The notes under the pieces were generated by a model. The model was not told the DNA's origin and did not search any database. It was given only the letters and a program-made list of their open reading frames with translations. Below are positions 40,341-49,505 of a stretch of DNA of 64,000 nt, in pieces. A program made the position numbers and the translations under genes. Numbering within the stretch: position 1 is the first letter of the stretch; every line of letters starts with the position of its first letter. Source of the stretch: Rhodopirellula sp. P2 (GTDB lineage: Bacteria > Planctomycetota > Planctomycetia > Pirellulales > Pirellulaceae); contig NZ_CP118225.1 of assembly GCF_028768465.1 (NCBI RefSeq), positions 620,001 through 684,000 on the forward strand, in the 5' to 3' direction.

Positions 40341-41450
40341 ATGAACATTGACCTGATCATCACCGAGATGAACTTTGGCGGGGCCGAACGAGCGCTCACA
40401 CAACTCGCCATCGGCCTTCGCGATCGAGGCGATGACGTGCGGCTGTTCAGCTTCGGCAAACTGCCCACAGCGGACTCACTGCCCGAGGGCAACGACCGCT
40501 TGGTGCAACGGCTTCACGACGAAGGCATCGAGGTCACCAGCGGCGGAGTTCAAACGACGCGAGGTTTTCTGCCGGCGACGATTCAGTTGCGACGTTGGTT
40601 GGCACGTCGACCTGGTTCACTGATCCAAACGTTTCTCTGGCACGCCAACGTGCTCGGCACGCTCAATGCCTCATCGCAACGACCGCGAGTCGCCGGCATC
40701 CGTGTCGCCGAACCCAACTCTTTGCGACTGGCGGTCGAACGGCAGACGCTTCGCAAAGTGGATCACGTGGTCTGCGTCAGCCGAGCGGTCGAGACCTTCG
40801 CCCAGCAGCAACTGAACCTCTCACCGGATCGCACATCGGTGATCCCAAACGCGGTCGACGTCGATGCATTTGCATCCGCCGATCCAATCGACTGGACCGA
40901 CCTGGGTTGGCCCGCCGACAGCCCCGTGGTTCTGTTCGTCGGCCGACTGCACACGCAAAAAGGCTTGGAGCATCTGCAGCGCACCGTCGAGCGGTTCGCT
41001 CCCGAAGACAGCCATCGCAAATTGGTGCTGATCGGCAACGGTCCGCTACAAAACGAACTGGCGACTTGGGCCAAACAAGTCTCCGGTGACCGCGTTCGCG
41101 TGCTGACATGGCAGAGCAACATCGCAAGCTGGATCGCCGCCAGCCGTGTGGTGGTTTTGCCGAGCCGTTATGAAGGCATGCCCAACGTGATCTTGGAAGC
41201 CATGGCAGCAGGCAAACCCGTCGTCAGCAGCCGCGTCGAAGGCAGCCAAGAATTGATCGGTCACGATCCCAATCAAGGTTTCGAGCTGAACGATGACACG
41301 GCGCTCGTCCATTCGCTGAAACGATTCTTAGCCGACGAAGATCTGGCAGCGAAAACCGGACAAGCCAACCAGTCTCGTGTCCGTTCCCAGTTCACCGTCG
41401 ACGCAATGGTCGACGCCTACCGCGAACTCTACGCCAAAATTGTGGCATAG
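40341..41450 (+). CDS. Family 4 glycosyltransferase
   Basis: 369 residues, GT-B fold. The N-terminal acceptor domain begins MNIDLIITEMNFGGAERALTQLAIGL, typical of GT4 enzymes. VVCVSRAVETFAQQQL, VIPNAVDVDAF and VLFVGRLHTQKGLEHL mark the linker and donor domain. PSRYEGMPNVILEAMAAGKPVVSSRVEG carries the E-x7-E motif for the nucleotide sugar around residues 275-290. It probably adds a sugar to a lipid-linked or exported glycan. It stands alone, 32 nt after the UxaA-family gene. Confidence 0.92.
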   Translation: MNIDLIITEMNFGGAERALTQLAIGLRDRGDDVRLFSFGKLPTADSLPEGNDRLVQRLHDEGIEVTSGGVQTTRGFLPATIQLRRWLARRPGSLIQTFLWHANVLGTLNASSQRPRVAGIRVAEPNSLRLAVERQTLRKVDHVVCVSRAVETFAQQQLNLSPDRTSVIPNAVDVDAFASADPIDWTDLGWPADSPVVLFVGRLHTQKGLEHLQRTVERFAPEDSHRKLVLIGNGPLQNELATWAKQVSGDRVRVLTWQSNIASWIAASRVVVLPSRYEGMPNVILEAMAAGKPVVSSRVEGSQELIGHDPNQGFELNDDTALVHSLKRFLADEDLAAKTGQANQSRVRSQFTVDAMVDAYRELYAKIVA

Positions 41451-41489
41451 GCGATGCATTCCACAGCCACTTGGTTTTCAGATGCAAAT

Positions 41490-41557
41490 GGTAGCGAAAG
41501 TCGTCAAGACTTTCGGCGCGTCAGTGTGAATCGAAACTCTTGACGAGTTTCGCTACC
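41490..41557. repeat. Intergenic hairpin repeat, family 3 (inverted pair)
   Basis: The left copy at 41490-41514 is GGTAGC, GAAAGTC-GTCAA-GACTTTC. The right copy at 41533-41557 is the reverse complement with one compensated pair (GAAACTC-GTCAA-GAGTTTC). Each is a hairpin on its own, and the two together form a long cruciform-capable repeat between the convergent GT4 and sulfatase genes, where it may also terminate transcription. Confidence 0.8.
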
Positions 41558-41606
41558 GGAAACTTGAGCTACGGTGGAAAATGGAAGCCTATGCCACTTT
41601 GGGTAC

Positions 41607-43085
41607 TCAGAACTGCTGACGGTTGACCATGCGTTCTTTCAAACGTCGTTGCAACTGTTGAACCAGCTCAGGGTTTTCGTCGGCGATGTTTTTGGTCTCG
41701 CCGGGGTCCGTTTCATGATTGTACAGCTCATGAAAGCCCTTCAGATGCGAGATCAAACGATGCGTGGACGTGCGAATGGTTGTGGCCTTCGCATACGAAA
41801 CCGCTTCACCTTCGGATGATGCTGGGTCTTTCAACACAGGCACCAACGACTCGCCATCGACCTTTGGCGGTGACGGCAAATTTGTCAGCTCGCACAACGT
41901 TGGAAACACATCGATCGTTTCCACAATCGCATCCGTTTGGCTGGCGCTTTTCATCGACGGATCATGAATGATCAGCGGCGAGTGCAGCGATTCCTCGAAC
42001 AAAGCGTGCTTGCCCCAAATCGCATGTTCGCCCAAGTGCCAACCGTGGTCTCCCCAAACAACGACGACGGTGGACTCTCGCAAACCGAGCTCATCGAGCT
42101 GTTTCAACACTTCACCCACGTTCGCATCGGCGTAAGAAACGCAAGCGGCGTAGTGCCGCCGGACGGCCTCTGCAAACTCGGCGTCCTGGTTCGGATCTTT
42201 GCCCCAGCGGTTGTATCGCATGAACTCACCGGATCGATGCCAAGTCGTTTGACCTGATGGCTTGTTGGGATGCTCGATCATCGGCAACACGGTCTGCCGG
42301 TAAGGTTCCATGTGCTCAGCGGGAGCCCCAAATGGCAGGTGCGGACGAATGAACCCGACCGCCAAAAAGAACGGCTTGTTGGCGGCGTCCTTGGCCAGCG
42401 TGGTGAGCTCATCCAGCGACGTTTCCAGAATCAAATCATCGGGGTACTTCGCCTCGCCGCCTGCGGCTTGAAACACATCCATTTGGCTGGCGTCTTTGCG
42501 AATCTCGCCGTCGGCCAATCCGTGCATGGATCCGCGAGGATGTTGCCACGGCCCGGTCGGCATGAGGTGCCGGTCCCAAGCACCTGGCATTTCAATCTCG
42601 GCTTCTTCGTTCCAGTCCGCTCCGCCGCGACCGCCGGGATGATGCGAGACCTTGCCGACAGAAACGCTGGTGTACCCATGCTCGCGAAACCAACCTGGCA
42701 TCGACGGGGTGACGGAACTCGGATCCTTCGCGATCTGCTTGGCTCGCGAAAACAACGCGTGATTTCCCGAGGGGCCATAGCAACCCGTCAGCATCGCAAA
42801 TCGAGAGGCACCACAGGTCGGAGCCTGCACGAAATGTCGATTGAATTGGATGCCTTTGGCGGCCAGCGAATCAATATTGGGCGAGGAAATGTAATCCGCG
42901 CCATAGCAGCCCAACTCAGGCCGCAAGTCATCGACGCAGATCAACAAAACGTTTTTGGGCGTCTCAGCGAAACCACTGACAGCGAAAGCCAACCAACAGA
43001 CAGTCGCGGTCACGCTTCGCAGTGTCCAAGCCGAGTGAATACCGGCTCGTTCAAAACAGCGTGACAAAATGGGAAAGGATCGCAT
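41607..43085 (-). CDS. Secreted sulfatase (iduronate-2-sulfatase-like)
   Basis: About 492 residues from the ATG at 43085, preceded by AAGGA; the frame extends to 43151. A signal peptide is visible ([15 protein letters not shown]). [20 protein letters not shown] is the first metal half-site. The formylglycine motif is CGASR at about residue 91, fitting Cx(P/A)xR but with Ala in place of the common Pro. [31 protein letters not shown] and [27 protein letters not shown] give the second half-site. It should hydrolyse sulfate esters of sulfated polysaccharides in the periplasm or outside. One of many expected sulfatases in a marine planctomycete. Confidence 0.92.
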   Translation of the reverse strand: MRSFPILSRCFERAGIHSAWTLRSVTATVCWLAFAVSGFAETPKNVLLICVDDLRPELGCYGADYISSPNIDSLAAKGIQFNRHFVQAPTCGASRFAMLTGCYGPSGNHALFSRAKQIAKDPSSVTPSMPGWFREHGYTSVSVGKVSHHPGGRGGADWNEEAEIEMPGAWDRHLMPTGPWQHPRGSMHGLADGEIRKDASQMDVFQAAGGEAKYPDDLILETSLDELTTLAKDAANKPFFLAVGFIRPHLPFGAPAEHMEPYRQTVLPMIEHPNKPSGQTTWHRSGEFMRYNRWGKDPNQDAEFAEAVRRHYAACVSYADANVGEVLKQLDELGLRESTVVVVWGDHGWHLGEHAIWGKHALFEESLHSPLIIHDPSMKSASQTDAIVETIDVFPTLCELTNLPSPPKVDGESLVPVLKDPASSEGEAVSYAKATTIRTSTHRLISHLKGFHELYNHETDPGETKNIADENPELVQQLQRRLKERMVNRQQF

Positions 43086-43239
43086 CGCGAGAATCCTTCG
43101 TGGGTGAGAGGCAGGGAAGGGGCACCCACCATACTTCATCGCCACCGCCAATGGTCGATCCCGCGTTTATCAAATCTGATGCCCCAAGGCCTTCTTCGAC
43201 CTCGCCAAGGAAGACACCCTGCGTTTCGGGCCGGCATTT

Positions 43240-43752
43240 CTACAAACTCCGATGAATCGCGACCAGCAATTCGGCGGTGGCTTCGGTTTGTCGGTCCAAG
43301 CGAGCGAAGCTGCGAAGCACGACTCGTCGCGGTTCCAGCTCGCACCCGCGTTGCAGCACAGCAATGAAAACGATGCCGTCCACCTCGGGCGGCGCGTCGG
43401 GCCCGAAGTGGCCCGTGATCGCAGCGGCAAGGGTTGCATCAGGGGTGCGTTGAAGGACCGAGGTCGCCATCGCGTTGGTGATCGCCTGGCTCTCGGCAGT
43501 GTGCTGTTTCAGGTCGGCTTCCGAGATTCCCAGCCACGCTTGTTTGGTGGTTTCCCGGTACGTCACGGCGCTACCGCAGAACACGTTGGACGCACCCGGA
43601 ACGCCTCCCATCGCGGCGGCAGCAGCGCCACAGGTGCAGCTTTCGGCCAGGACCAAACGATGCTGCGACTGATTCAGTTGAGAGACCAGTTTCGCCGCGA
43701 TCGAGGACGGGGAGCTTGCTTCGTCGCTTGGGTCGCTCTCAGACATGATCAT
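43240..43752 (-). CDS. CinA C-terminal-domain (nicotinamide-nucleotide amidase-type) protein
   Basis: 170 residues from the ATG at 43752, whose ATGA overlaps the cmk stop; a second ATG is at 43746. LVLAESCTCGAAAAAMGGVPGASNVFCGSAVTYRETTKQAWLGI and AAITGHFGPDAPPEVDGIVFIAV match the CinA/PncC amidase domain, which hydrolyses NMN to NaMN. The usual ESCTGG is ESCTCG here and the GxAGP motif reads ITGHFGP, so activity is uncertain. Only the C-terminal domain is present; there is no MoCF-like N-terminal part. Confidence 0.78.
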   Translation of the reverse strand: MIMSESDPSDEASSPSSIAAKLVSQLNQSQHRLVLAESCTCGAAAAAMGGVPGASNVFCGSAVTYRETTKQAWLGISEADLKQHTAESQAITNAMATSVLQRTPDATLAAAITGHFGPDAPPEVDGIVFIAVLQRGCELEPRRVVLRSFARLDRQTEATAELLVAIHRSL

Positions 43753-44438
43753 GCGATTGGATCGTCCGATGTGGAATTGGTCGCCGAGGCATCCAAGCAT
43801 TTGCGAACCAACCGCAGGACTTCTTGGCGGACTTCGTCGGGAGTCATCCCATCGGTTTGGAGAACAATCGCGTCGGCGGCGGCTCGCAACCTTCCGACGG
43901 GCCGCATTCGATCCTCGAGATCGCGTTGATTCTGCGCGGCCAAGATTTCCTCCACCGACATCACCTGGCCGTTTTGAGCGAGCTGTTGCTGCCGGCGGCG
44001 GGCGCGTTCTTCCGGGGATGCAGTCAGGAAGATCTTGCAATGGGCATCGGGGAAGACTTCGGTGCCTTGGTCACGACCTTCGGTCACGATGTCACGCCCG
44101 GTGGCGATGCGACGCTGCTGCGCTGTGATCCGCTCGCGAATCCTTGGCGGGTCAGCCAAGTGTCGAATGTGACGAGTGACCTGCGGCGCACGGATCTCTT
44201 CGGAGATGTCTTGGTCGTCGAGATAGATGCAGTCGTCCTGCCAAACCAAGCAGGCGGCATCGGCGAAATCGACCAACGCATCCACGTCATCCCACGCAAT
44301 CTGACGCTGCATGGCGCCCCAAGTCACGGCGCGATACATCGCCCCGGTATCGAGGAATTCGAACCCAAGTTCGTTGGCGACGCGTCGTGCGATGCTGCTC
44401 TTGCCTGCTCCGGCTGGACCGTCGATGGTGATGATCAT
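43749..44438 (-). CDS. cmk: Cytidylate kinase
   Basis: 229 residues. MIITIDGPAGAGKSSIARRVANELGFEFLDTGAMYRAVTWGA has the P-loop and the CMP kinase dTGamYRa signature. ITAQQRRIATGRDIVTEGRDQGTEVFPDAHCKIFLTASPEERARRR carries the substrate-binding GRD and LID Arg residues. It phosphorylates CMP/dCMP with ATP. The start overlaps the transglutaminase stop and its stop overlaps the cinA-like start, so it is embedded in a coupled operon. Confidence 0.96.
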   Translation of the reverse strand: MIITIDGPAGAGKSSIARRVANELGFEFLDTGAMYRAVTWGAMQRQIAWDDVDALVDFADAACLVWQDDCIYLDDQDISEEIRAPQVTRHIRHLADPPRIRERITAQQRRIATGRDIVTEGRDQGTEVFPDAHCKIFLTASPEERARRRQQQLAQNGQVMSVEEILAAQNQRDLEDRMRPVGRLRAAADAIVLQTDGMTPDEVRQEVLRLVRKCLDASATNSTSDDPIA

Positions 44439-47098
44439 GGGGTGGAACGCTTTGCAATTTGACGAAGGATGTTCAGGGCGTCTTCCAGGTCGGGGCGTGA
44501 CAACAGCGACGAGTCCGATTGAGGTGCGGGGGCAGCGGATCGAGGATTCGCGGCGGAGACCTTGGGACCAACACGGGAGACTTGGCCGGAGACTTCTGGA
44601 TCTCCCCCCGCCATGTGCCCATACCGTAATGCGTAGAACGCGTCGGTCAATCGACGCATGGGAGCATGAAGCTGGGACGACTGCTGACCCGAGTCAGAAG
44701 GAGATTCCGATTGGGAACTGCGGGTGGGCTCCAGACCCGGCGACGCGTCAGTGGCTTCCAATTGCCGGGTCAGTTCTTCCGGGGTTTGGCCCGGGCGTCT
44801 TTCGATGCCGAGATTCGAAAGCAGGTCGAGTGCTTCAGCGTAGAAAGGGATCGTGGGGCGTGGGGCCTTGATTTGCCGATGCTTGCCAAGTTGGCTCTGC
44901 AACCATCGTGGGAAGCGGATTTTCAGTCCGACCATGGCCAGGATGGTGAGCACGATCGCGGCGACGGCACCTTGCCAAGAAAACAGTTTGCCACCGCCAA
45001 TGCCTTCGACATCGCCCGAGTTGATTCGCATGGCGAATTCCTTTGTGCGATCGATCCATGATCGATAGGACGCAGTCATCGGCGCCAAACCTGGCGTCGA
45101 CATCAGGGCCGCCTCTTGTCGCTTGGAATCCATTTCGATGACATAGTCGTCCCACAGGTCCCGCGCCAAATCGAGCATCTGGTTGCTGCTCGCTTCGGCC
45201 GCCGCCACGCCTCCGCCGCCTGGGGTGGGGTCCAGACGCAGCCAGTAAAAATCCGACTCCGGTTGCCCGTACACCGATGTCCCCACGGGAATGTCGGCGC
45301 GAGCGATCAAGGCCTCCGCCCAAACATGAGCGTGGTTTTGGCGAACGATGAAGTACTGCCCCAGTTCGCTGAATTCATCGGTGTGGTAACCAACGACCAG
45401 GCGAGCCGGGATGTCTTGGCTGCGCAGCATCATCACCAACGCCGACGCAAAGAACTGGCAGTGGCCACGTCGGTCAGTCGACAAGAATTGTTCGATCGGA
45501 TCGACGCCGACCATCGCGGATAGGTTGGGTTGCAGCGAATAGCGGAAGTCATTGTTCAGCGACAAATGCTTTTGAAACGCATCCGCGATTCCCGCGGCCG
45601 TGCGTTTGTTCGGCGGCATGTTTTCAACGATCTTGTTCGCCAGCGATTCTGCGGTGGGGATCAGAACCTGCGGGTACTCAAGCAACTGGTCCAAGTAATT
45701 CAGATCATTCGCGGTCAGATCGGCGGGGGACTGGGAATTCTCCAGGGACCGATCGAGCACCGGGGTCTTGTACGCCAGCCAGCGGCTTTGAACGCCACTT
45801 CGAAACGCGTGGGTTCCGAAGTGATATTTCACCGGCGGGTACCAAGGCAGGCCCAAAGCACCGGCGGCGACCGAGCCTCCGGACGCGTTGCGACGCGAGA
45901 TCGTCCACTTGCCACTGAGTTCCATCAGGTCGTCACTGCCGGGTGACCAGTGATAGGGAGCGATGGCAAACAGCGATTCGGTGGACATCGATTCGCAAGC
46001 GATACGAACGTTGACGCGATCATAAAAATTGGAGTCGCTGATTCGCTGCGGAACGAATTCCGGGGGCAGTGGTGGAGGCGGCGACTTGGAGACCGACGTT
46101 GCTCGCCAGCTCGACGATTCATCGGTCAGGTACTGTTCCAGCACGGCCCCACGTAAATACAGGTCGCCGGCAACGGGATACGGCTTTTTGGTTTCGCGAT
46201 CGATCAGGTCAACGCGCAAGGCTCGTTGAGCACTTTGTTGCATTTCGCTGATTTTGCTCAGTTGCAACGTCTCGCTGAATCCGACCATGGCAACACCTTG
46301 CGAGCTTCCTCGGTTGGCGTCCACGCGACGCGGAAGACCAAAGAAGAACATCGCGGCAAACAGCAGCACGGCTGGAAACAAAATCACGGCCACCATCCAG
46401 GGCAGACTCACACCCGCACGCGAAAAGGAATCCACCGCGGCGGAGTTGTTCCAGGTGAGATTGGCAGCCTCGGTTTCCGCGTCTGCCTCCAACGTTCGAG
46501 CCAGCGAATTCGAGCGTTGATCCGGTGATTGAGCTTGCTCGACCAGGTTGTCAGCGGCAAGCAAGGCGATCGCCATGCCGCTGCAGATCGCCAAAGGAAC
46601 GAAGAAAATCGCGTACGCAAACGCGTCATTGAAGACCGCTGCCACGACGCAGTTCAGCAATGCGAAAACCATCAATTGCTCAAACAGTCGCGAGGTCTTC
46701 TCCTGGAGCATCAAAATGGACTGCGCGATGATCAGCAGTTCCGCGACTGTTTCCATCTTGTTGCCAACTTGAATCCCTTGCATGAAGCCCGAGACACAAT
46801 AGATCGCGGCGATTGCCATGGCGGCGTAGGCGACCACGGCGGGCAACGCGAACAGCTTCATCCAGTCAACGAACAGGAACCCAATCACGCTGAAGAACAC
46901 CACGATGATCGGCAATGATTCAGTTTGCCCGCTGCTGCCGATGACCAGCCCACTGAGCATCGTGACCAAGGCGAAGGCCAATTTGGTTCGCAGCCGAAGA
47001 GGTGAATCAAGCGTGGTCTCGGTGATCGCCTGCAGTTCACGCAGATTGAGCGCGTCGGTGCGGCTCATGTCATCGTCGGTGATCGAAGCGTCACTCAT
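44435..47098 (-). CDS. Transmembrane transglutaminase-like protein (TgpA/DUF3488-type)
   Basis: About 887 residues from the ATG at 47098, which overlaps the DUF58 gene by 8 nt. The N-terminal 210 residues contain six or so membrane segments (FALVTMLSGLVIG, LPIIVVFFSVIGFLFV, LLNCVVAAVFNDAFAYAIFFVPLAI), followed by one more near 240. The periplasmic part has the transglutaminase core: catalytic Cys in DRRGHCQFFASALVMMLRS, His in NHAHVWAEAL and Asp in YWLRLDPTPGGG. Another helix (AIVLTILAMVGL) and a DUF4129-like cytoplasmic tail end it. This is the standard partner of MoxR and DUF58 proteins. Role in envelope processing is inferred. Confidence 0.88.
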   Translation of the reverse strand: MSDASITDDDMSRTDALNLRELQAITETTLDSPLRLRTKLAFALVTMLSGLVIGSSGQTESLPIIVVFFSVIGFLFVDWMKLFALPAVVAYAAMAIAAIYCVSGFMQGIQVGNKMETVAELLIIAQSILMLQEKTSRLFEQLMVFALLNCVVAAVFNDAFAYAIFFVPLAICSGMAIALLAADNLVEQAQSPDQRSNSLARTLEADAETEAANLTWNNSAAVDSFSRAGVSLPWMVAVILFPAVLLFAAMFFFGLPRRVDANRGSSQGVAMVGFSETLQLSKISEMQQSAQRALRVDLIDRETKKPYPVAGDLYLRGAVLEQYLTDESSSWRATSVSKSPPPPLPPEFVPQRISDSNFYDRVNVRIACESMSTESLFAIAPYHWSPGSDDLMELSGKWTISRRNASGGSVAAGALGLPWYPPVKYHFGTHAFRSGVQSRWLAYKTPVLDRSLENSQSPADLTANDLNYLDQLLEYPQVLIPTAESLANKIVENMPPNKRTAAGIADAFQKHLSLNNDFRYSLQPNLSAMVGVDPIEQFLSTDRRGHCQFFASALVMMLRSQDIPARLVVGYHTDEFSELGQYFIVRQNHAHVWAEALIARADIPVGTSVYGQPESDFYWLRLDPTPGGGGVAAAEASSNQMLDLARDLWDDYVIEMDSKRQEAALMSTPGLAPMTASYRSWIDRTKEFAMRINSGDVEGIGGGKLFSWQGAVAAIVLTILAMVGLKIRFPRWLQSQLGKHRQIKAPRPTIPFYAEALDLLSNLGIERRPGQTPEELTRQLEATDASPGLEPTRSSQSESPSDSGQQSSQLHAPMRRLTDAFYALRYGHMAGGDPEVSGQVSRVGPKVSAANPRSAAPAPQSDSSLLSRPDLEDALNILRQIAKRSTP

Positions 47099-48359
47099 GA
47101 AGAGCCTCGGCAGATGATTGGGGAGACGATGCTTCGGCGATCCAAGTCGCAGCGTCACGGCTGGACAGATTGACCCAGTTCAGCCGTCCACGTTGCTGCC
47201 ATTGCCGCAGGAGGGAGGACTGACTGTCATTGGCTGCAAGAACTTCCGACAACGGTCTTGGGCTGAGCACGACCAGGTCGGGCAAATGCTTGACCGCCTT
47301 GGCCACTTGCCCCAGCGACTCGTCTAAATCAGGCCTGTCGGTGGTCTGCACTCGAGCAAGGATTTGCAGCATCCGCCGGAGAGCTTCGCGAGAAAAACCG
47401 CCACCGCAGGTTTCATTGTGTTGGCCGGCAACACTCAGCATGATTTGACTGCCGGAGCCACCGAACAGCTGAACCACCAGCGAAGCGGCCAAGCTGATTG
47501 CGGTCTCAACATTTTGATGCGGGGCATCGGCTTCAGCAGCCGAGGCGGGGCAATAAGCATCCACCAAAAAGCAGAGATCCAAGCGTCGTTGCTGCTCAAA
47601 TTGACGGACCACAAGATCCCCGATTCTCGCGGTGGTTCGCCAGTGAATGTGCCTGCGACTGTCCCCCCGACGATACTCGCGAAGCCCAAAGAAAACTTCA
47701 TCGGCATGCCCCTGCCGGTGAGCCGAGGAGGAGACGTTGCCCAGCTTGGTGGGCAAAAGTTGCCGCCAGGATCGAGTCAGGGGCAGCAGTCGCGGATAGA
47801 CATCGACGAACTCTTCTTGGTCGGTCGACTCACGCCAAGCGGTTGACAAAGCAAACGGCGCGGTCGTTGAAACCCGCCAGCGCCCCAACTGATAGCGACC
47901 GCGATGCCCGAAAGTGACATCCAGATAAGCGCTGGTTGCTTGCGAGGGCAGCAGCAGGCCGACCCCGGTGTGAAGTGAGTGAGCGTTGATCGCTGGTGGC
48001 AAAGAGTTGCTGTTTGAGTCCGTCGGGTTCGTGTCGGCACCGGTCCGCACGATTTGATCACTGAGACAGATCAACCACAGCGGCATCAATCGATGGCGGT
48101 TGCTGACTTGATATCGAATCCGTGCGGGTTTGCCAGCGAACACTTCCCGCGGGACTCGTCGATCGACTCGAACCGATTCGATCGTCGACCGACTGACTCG
48201 CCATTGAGCGAGCAACACCGCCAACGTCATTGCCGCGACAACGATCAGCAAGTTCAATCCATTGAGCGACCCACCCAGAAGCCCAAACATGCCGATCAGC
48301 ATGAATTGCCAACCGAGCCGCGTCAGGCGATTGCGGGTGTTGCGTCGCTGCAGAACCAT
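47091..48359 (-). CDS. DUF58 domain protein
   Basis: 422 residues. Two membrane segments near the N-terminus (MLIGMFGLLGGSLNGLNLLIVVAAMTLAVLL), then a beta-rich segment, and the DUF58 core: FFGLREYRRGDSRRHIHWRTTARIGDLVVRQFEQQRRLDLCFLVDAY, which is the defining block, followed by a VWA-like region. Encoded between moxR and the transglutaminase gene, 6 nt after moxR, as in most bacteria. It is thought to work with the MoxR ATPase; the molecular role is unclear. Confidence 0.9.
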   Translation of the reverse strand: MVLQRRNTRNRLTRLGWQFMLIGMFGLLGGSLNGLNLLIVVAAMTLAVLLAQWRVSRSTIESVRVDRRVPREVFAGKPARIRYQVSNRHRLMPLWLICLSDQIVRTGADTNPTDSNSNSLPPAINAHSLHTGVGLLLPSQATSAYLDVTFGHRGRYQLGRWRVSTTAPFALSTAWRESTDQEEFVDVYPRLLPLTRSWRQLLPTKLGNVSSSAHRQGHADEVFFGLREYRRGDSRRHIHWRTTARIGDLVVRQFEQQRRLDLCFLVDAYCPASAAEADAPHQNVETAISLAASLVVQLFGGSGSQIMLSVAGQHNETCGGGFSREALRRMLQILARVQTTDRPDLDESLGQVAKAVKHLPDLVVLSPRPLSEVLAANDSQSSLLRQWQQRGRLNWVNLSSRDAATWIAEASSPQSSAEALHE

Positions 48360-48365
48360 CGTGTT

Positions 48366-49310
48366 TTAAACCGGCACAGGGATGGGTTCGATCAAATCCG
48401 CCAATTGTTGCTCGACCACCGATCGGTTGCCGCCTTGGAAGATGCCTTCGGCCAACACGCGGTGAGCGAGAGACGGAACAGCCATTTGTTTGATGTCATC
48501 CGGCGTCACATAGTCGCGGCCGCGTCGGATCGCCATGGCTTGGCAACCGCGGTGGAAACTGATCAACCCCCGGGTGCTGACACCCACTTGGAATGCGTCA
48601 TGATGACGTGTTGCTTCGACGATATCCAGCAAATAGTCCACCAACGATTCGTCCATGCGGACTTTTCCAACATGGGTTTGAGCTTCGCTGACTTCCGCGG
48701 CGCCGACGATGGATTGAAGTTCATCAACAGGTTCACCTGATTGGTGAGTCGTCAGAATGTCACGCTCAACATTGCGAGAGGGGTAACCAATCGAGGTCCG
48801 CAGCAGGAAACGGTCCAGCTGACTTTCCGGCAACGCGTAAGTGCCTTCGTATTCAAACGGGTTTTGGGTCGCGACCACCATGAACGGCTTCGGCAATTCG
48901 TGAGTCACGCCATCGACGGTGACCTGTCCCTCGCTCATCGCTTCCAGCAAAGCCGATTGGGTGCGTGGTGGGGCGCGGTTGATTTCGTCGGCCAAAACGA
49001 TGTTGGCGAAAATGGGGCCCGGTGCAAATTCAAATTGGCTGGTGTCGGTGCGGTAGATCATGCTGCCCGTGATGTCGCTGGGCAGCAAGTCCGGTGTGAA
49101 CTGAAGCCGGGTGAACTTGGCATCCAGGCTGCGTGCGAGCGCTTTGGCAGTCAACGTCTTCCCGACACCTGGAACGTCCTCCAGCAAAACGTGTTCACCG
49201 GCCAACAACGCGACGACTAACAAATCGACGAGTTCGTCTTTCCCTAAGACGACCTTTGCCAAGTGATCGCAGAGGTTCTGGCATAAGTCAGACGCGGCCC
49301 GAAATGACAT
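48366..49310 (-). CDS. MoxR-family AAA+ ATPase
   Basis: 314 residues. Walker A EDVPGVGKTLTAKALA around residue 43, Walker B NIVLADEINRAPPRTQSALLEAM around 108, sensor 1 VVATQNPFEYEGTYALPESQLDRFLLR around 142 and the C-terminal lid (VSTRGLISFHRGCQAMAIRRGRDYVTPDDIKQMAVPSLAHR) are all present. MoxR ATPases act as chaperones for metal insertion or complex assembly with VWA proteins. First gene of the operon moxR-DUF58-transglutaminase-cmk-cinA-like. Confidence 0.95.
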   Translation of the reverse strand: MSFRAASDLCQNLCDHLAKVVLGKDELVDLLVVALLAGEHVLLEDVPGVGKTLTAKALARSLDAKFTRLQFTPDLLPSDITGSMIYRTDTSQFEFAPGPIFANIVLADEINRAPPRTQSALLEAMSEGQVTVDGVTHELPKPFMVVATQNPFEYEGTYALPESQLDRFLLRTSIGYPSRNVERDILTTHQSGEPVDELQSIVGAAEVSEAQTHVGKVRMDESLVDYLLDIVEATRHHDAFQVGVSTRGLISFHRGCQAMAIRRGRDYVTPDDIKQMAVPSLAHRVLAEGIFQGGNRSVVEQQLADLIEPIPVPV

Positions 49311-49505
49311 TTGGTCGACCGTGATTGGTGAGCGAAGAAAGAAGCAGCGAAGCAGCCGTTTGAGGAGAACTGCTATGCTAGTGGCTCCGCGATCGCTTTT
49401 CTATCGGCCTGATCTTCTGGGGTGGTGTGTCCCCGTGTCGAAATTCACGGGGCTGAAGTTCGCGGCTGGGGATCCCGTGCGAACCAATTCAATGGAGACC
49501 ATCCG

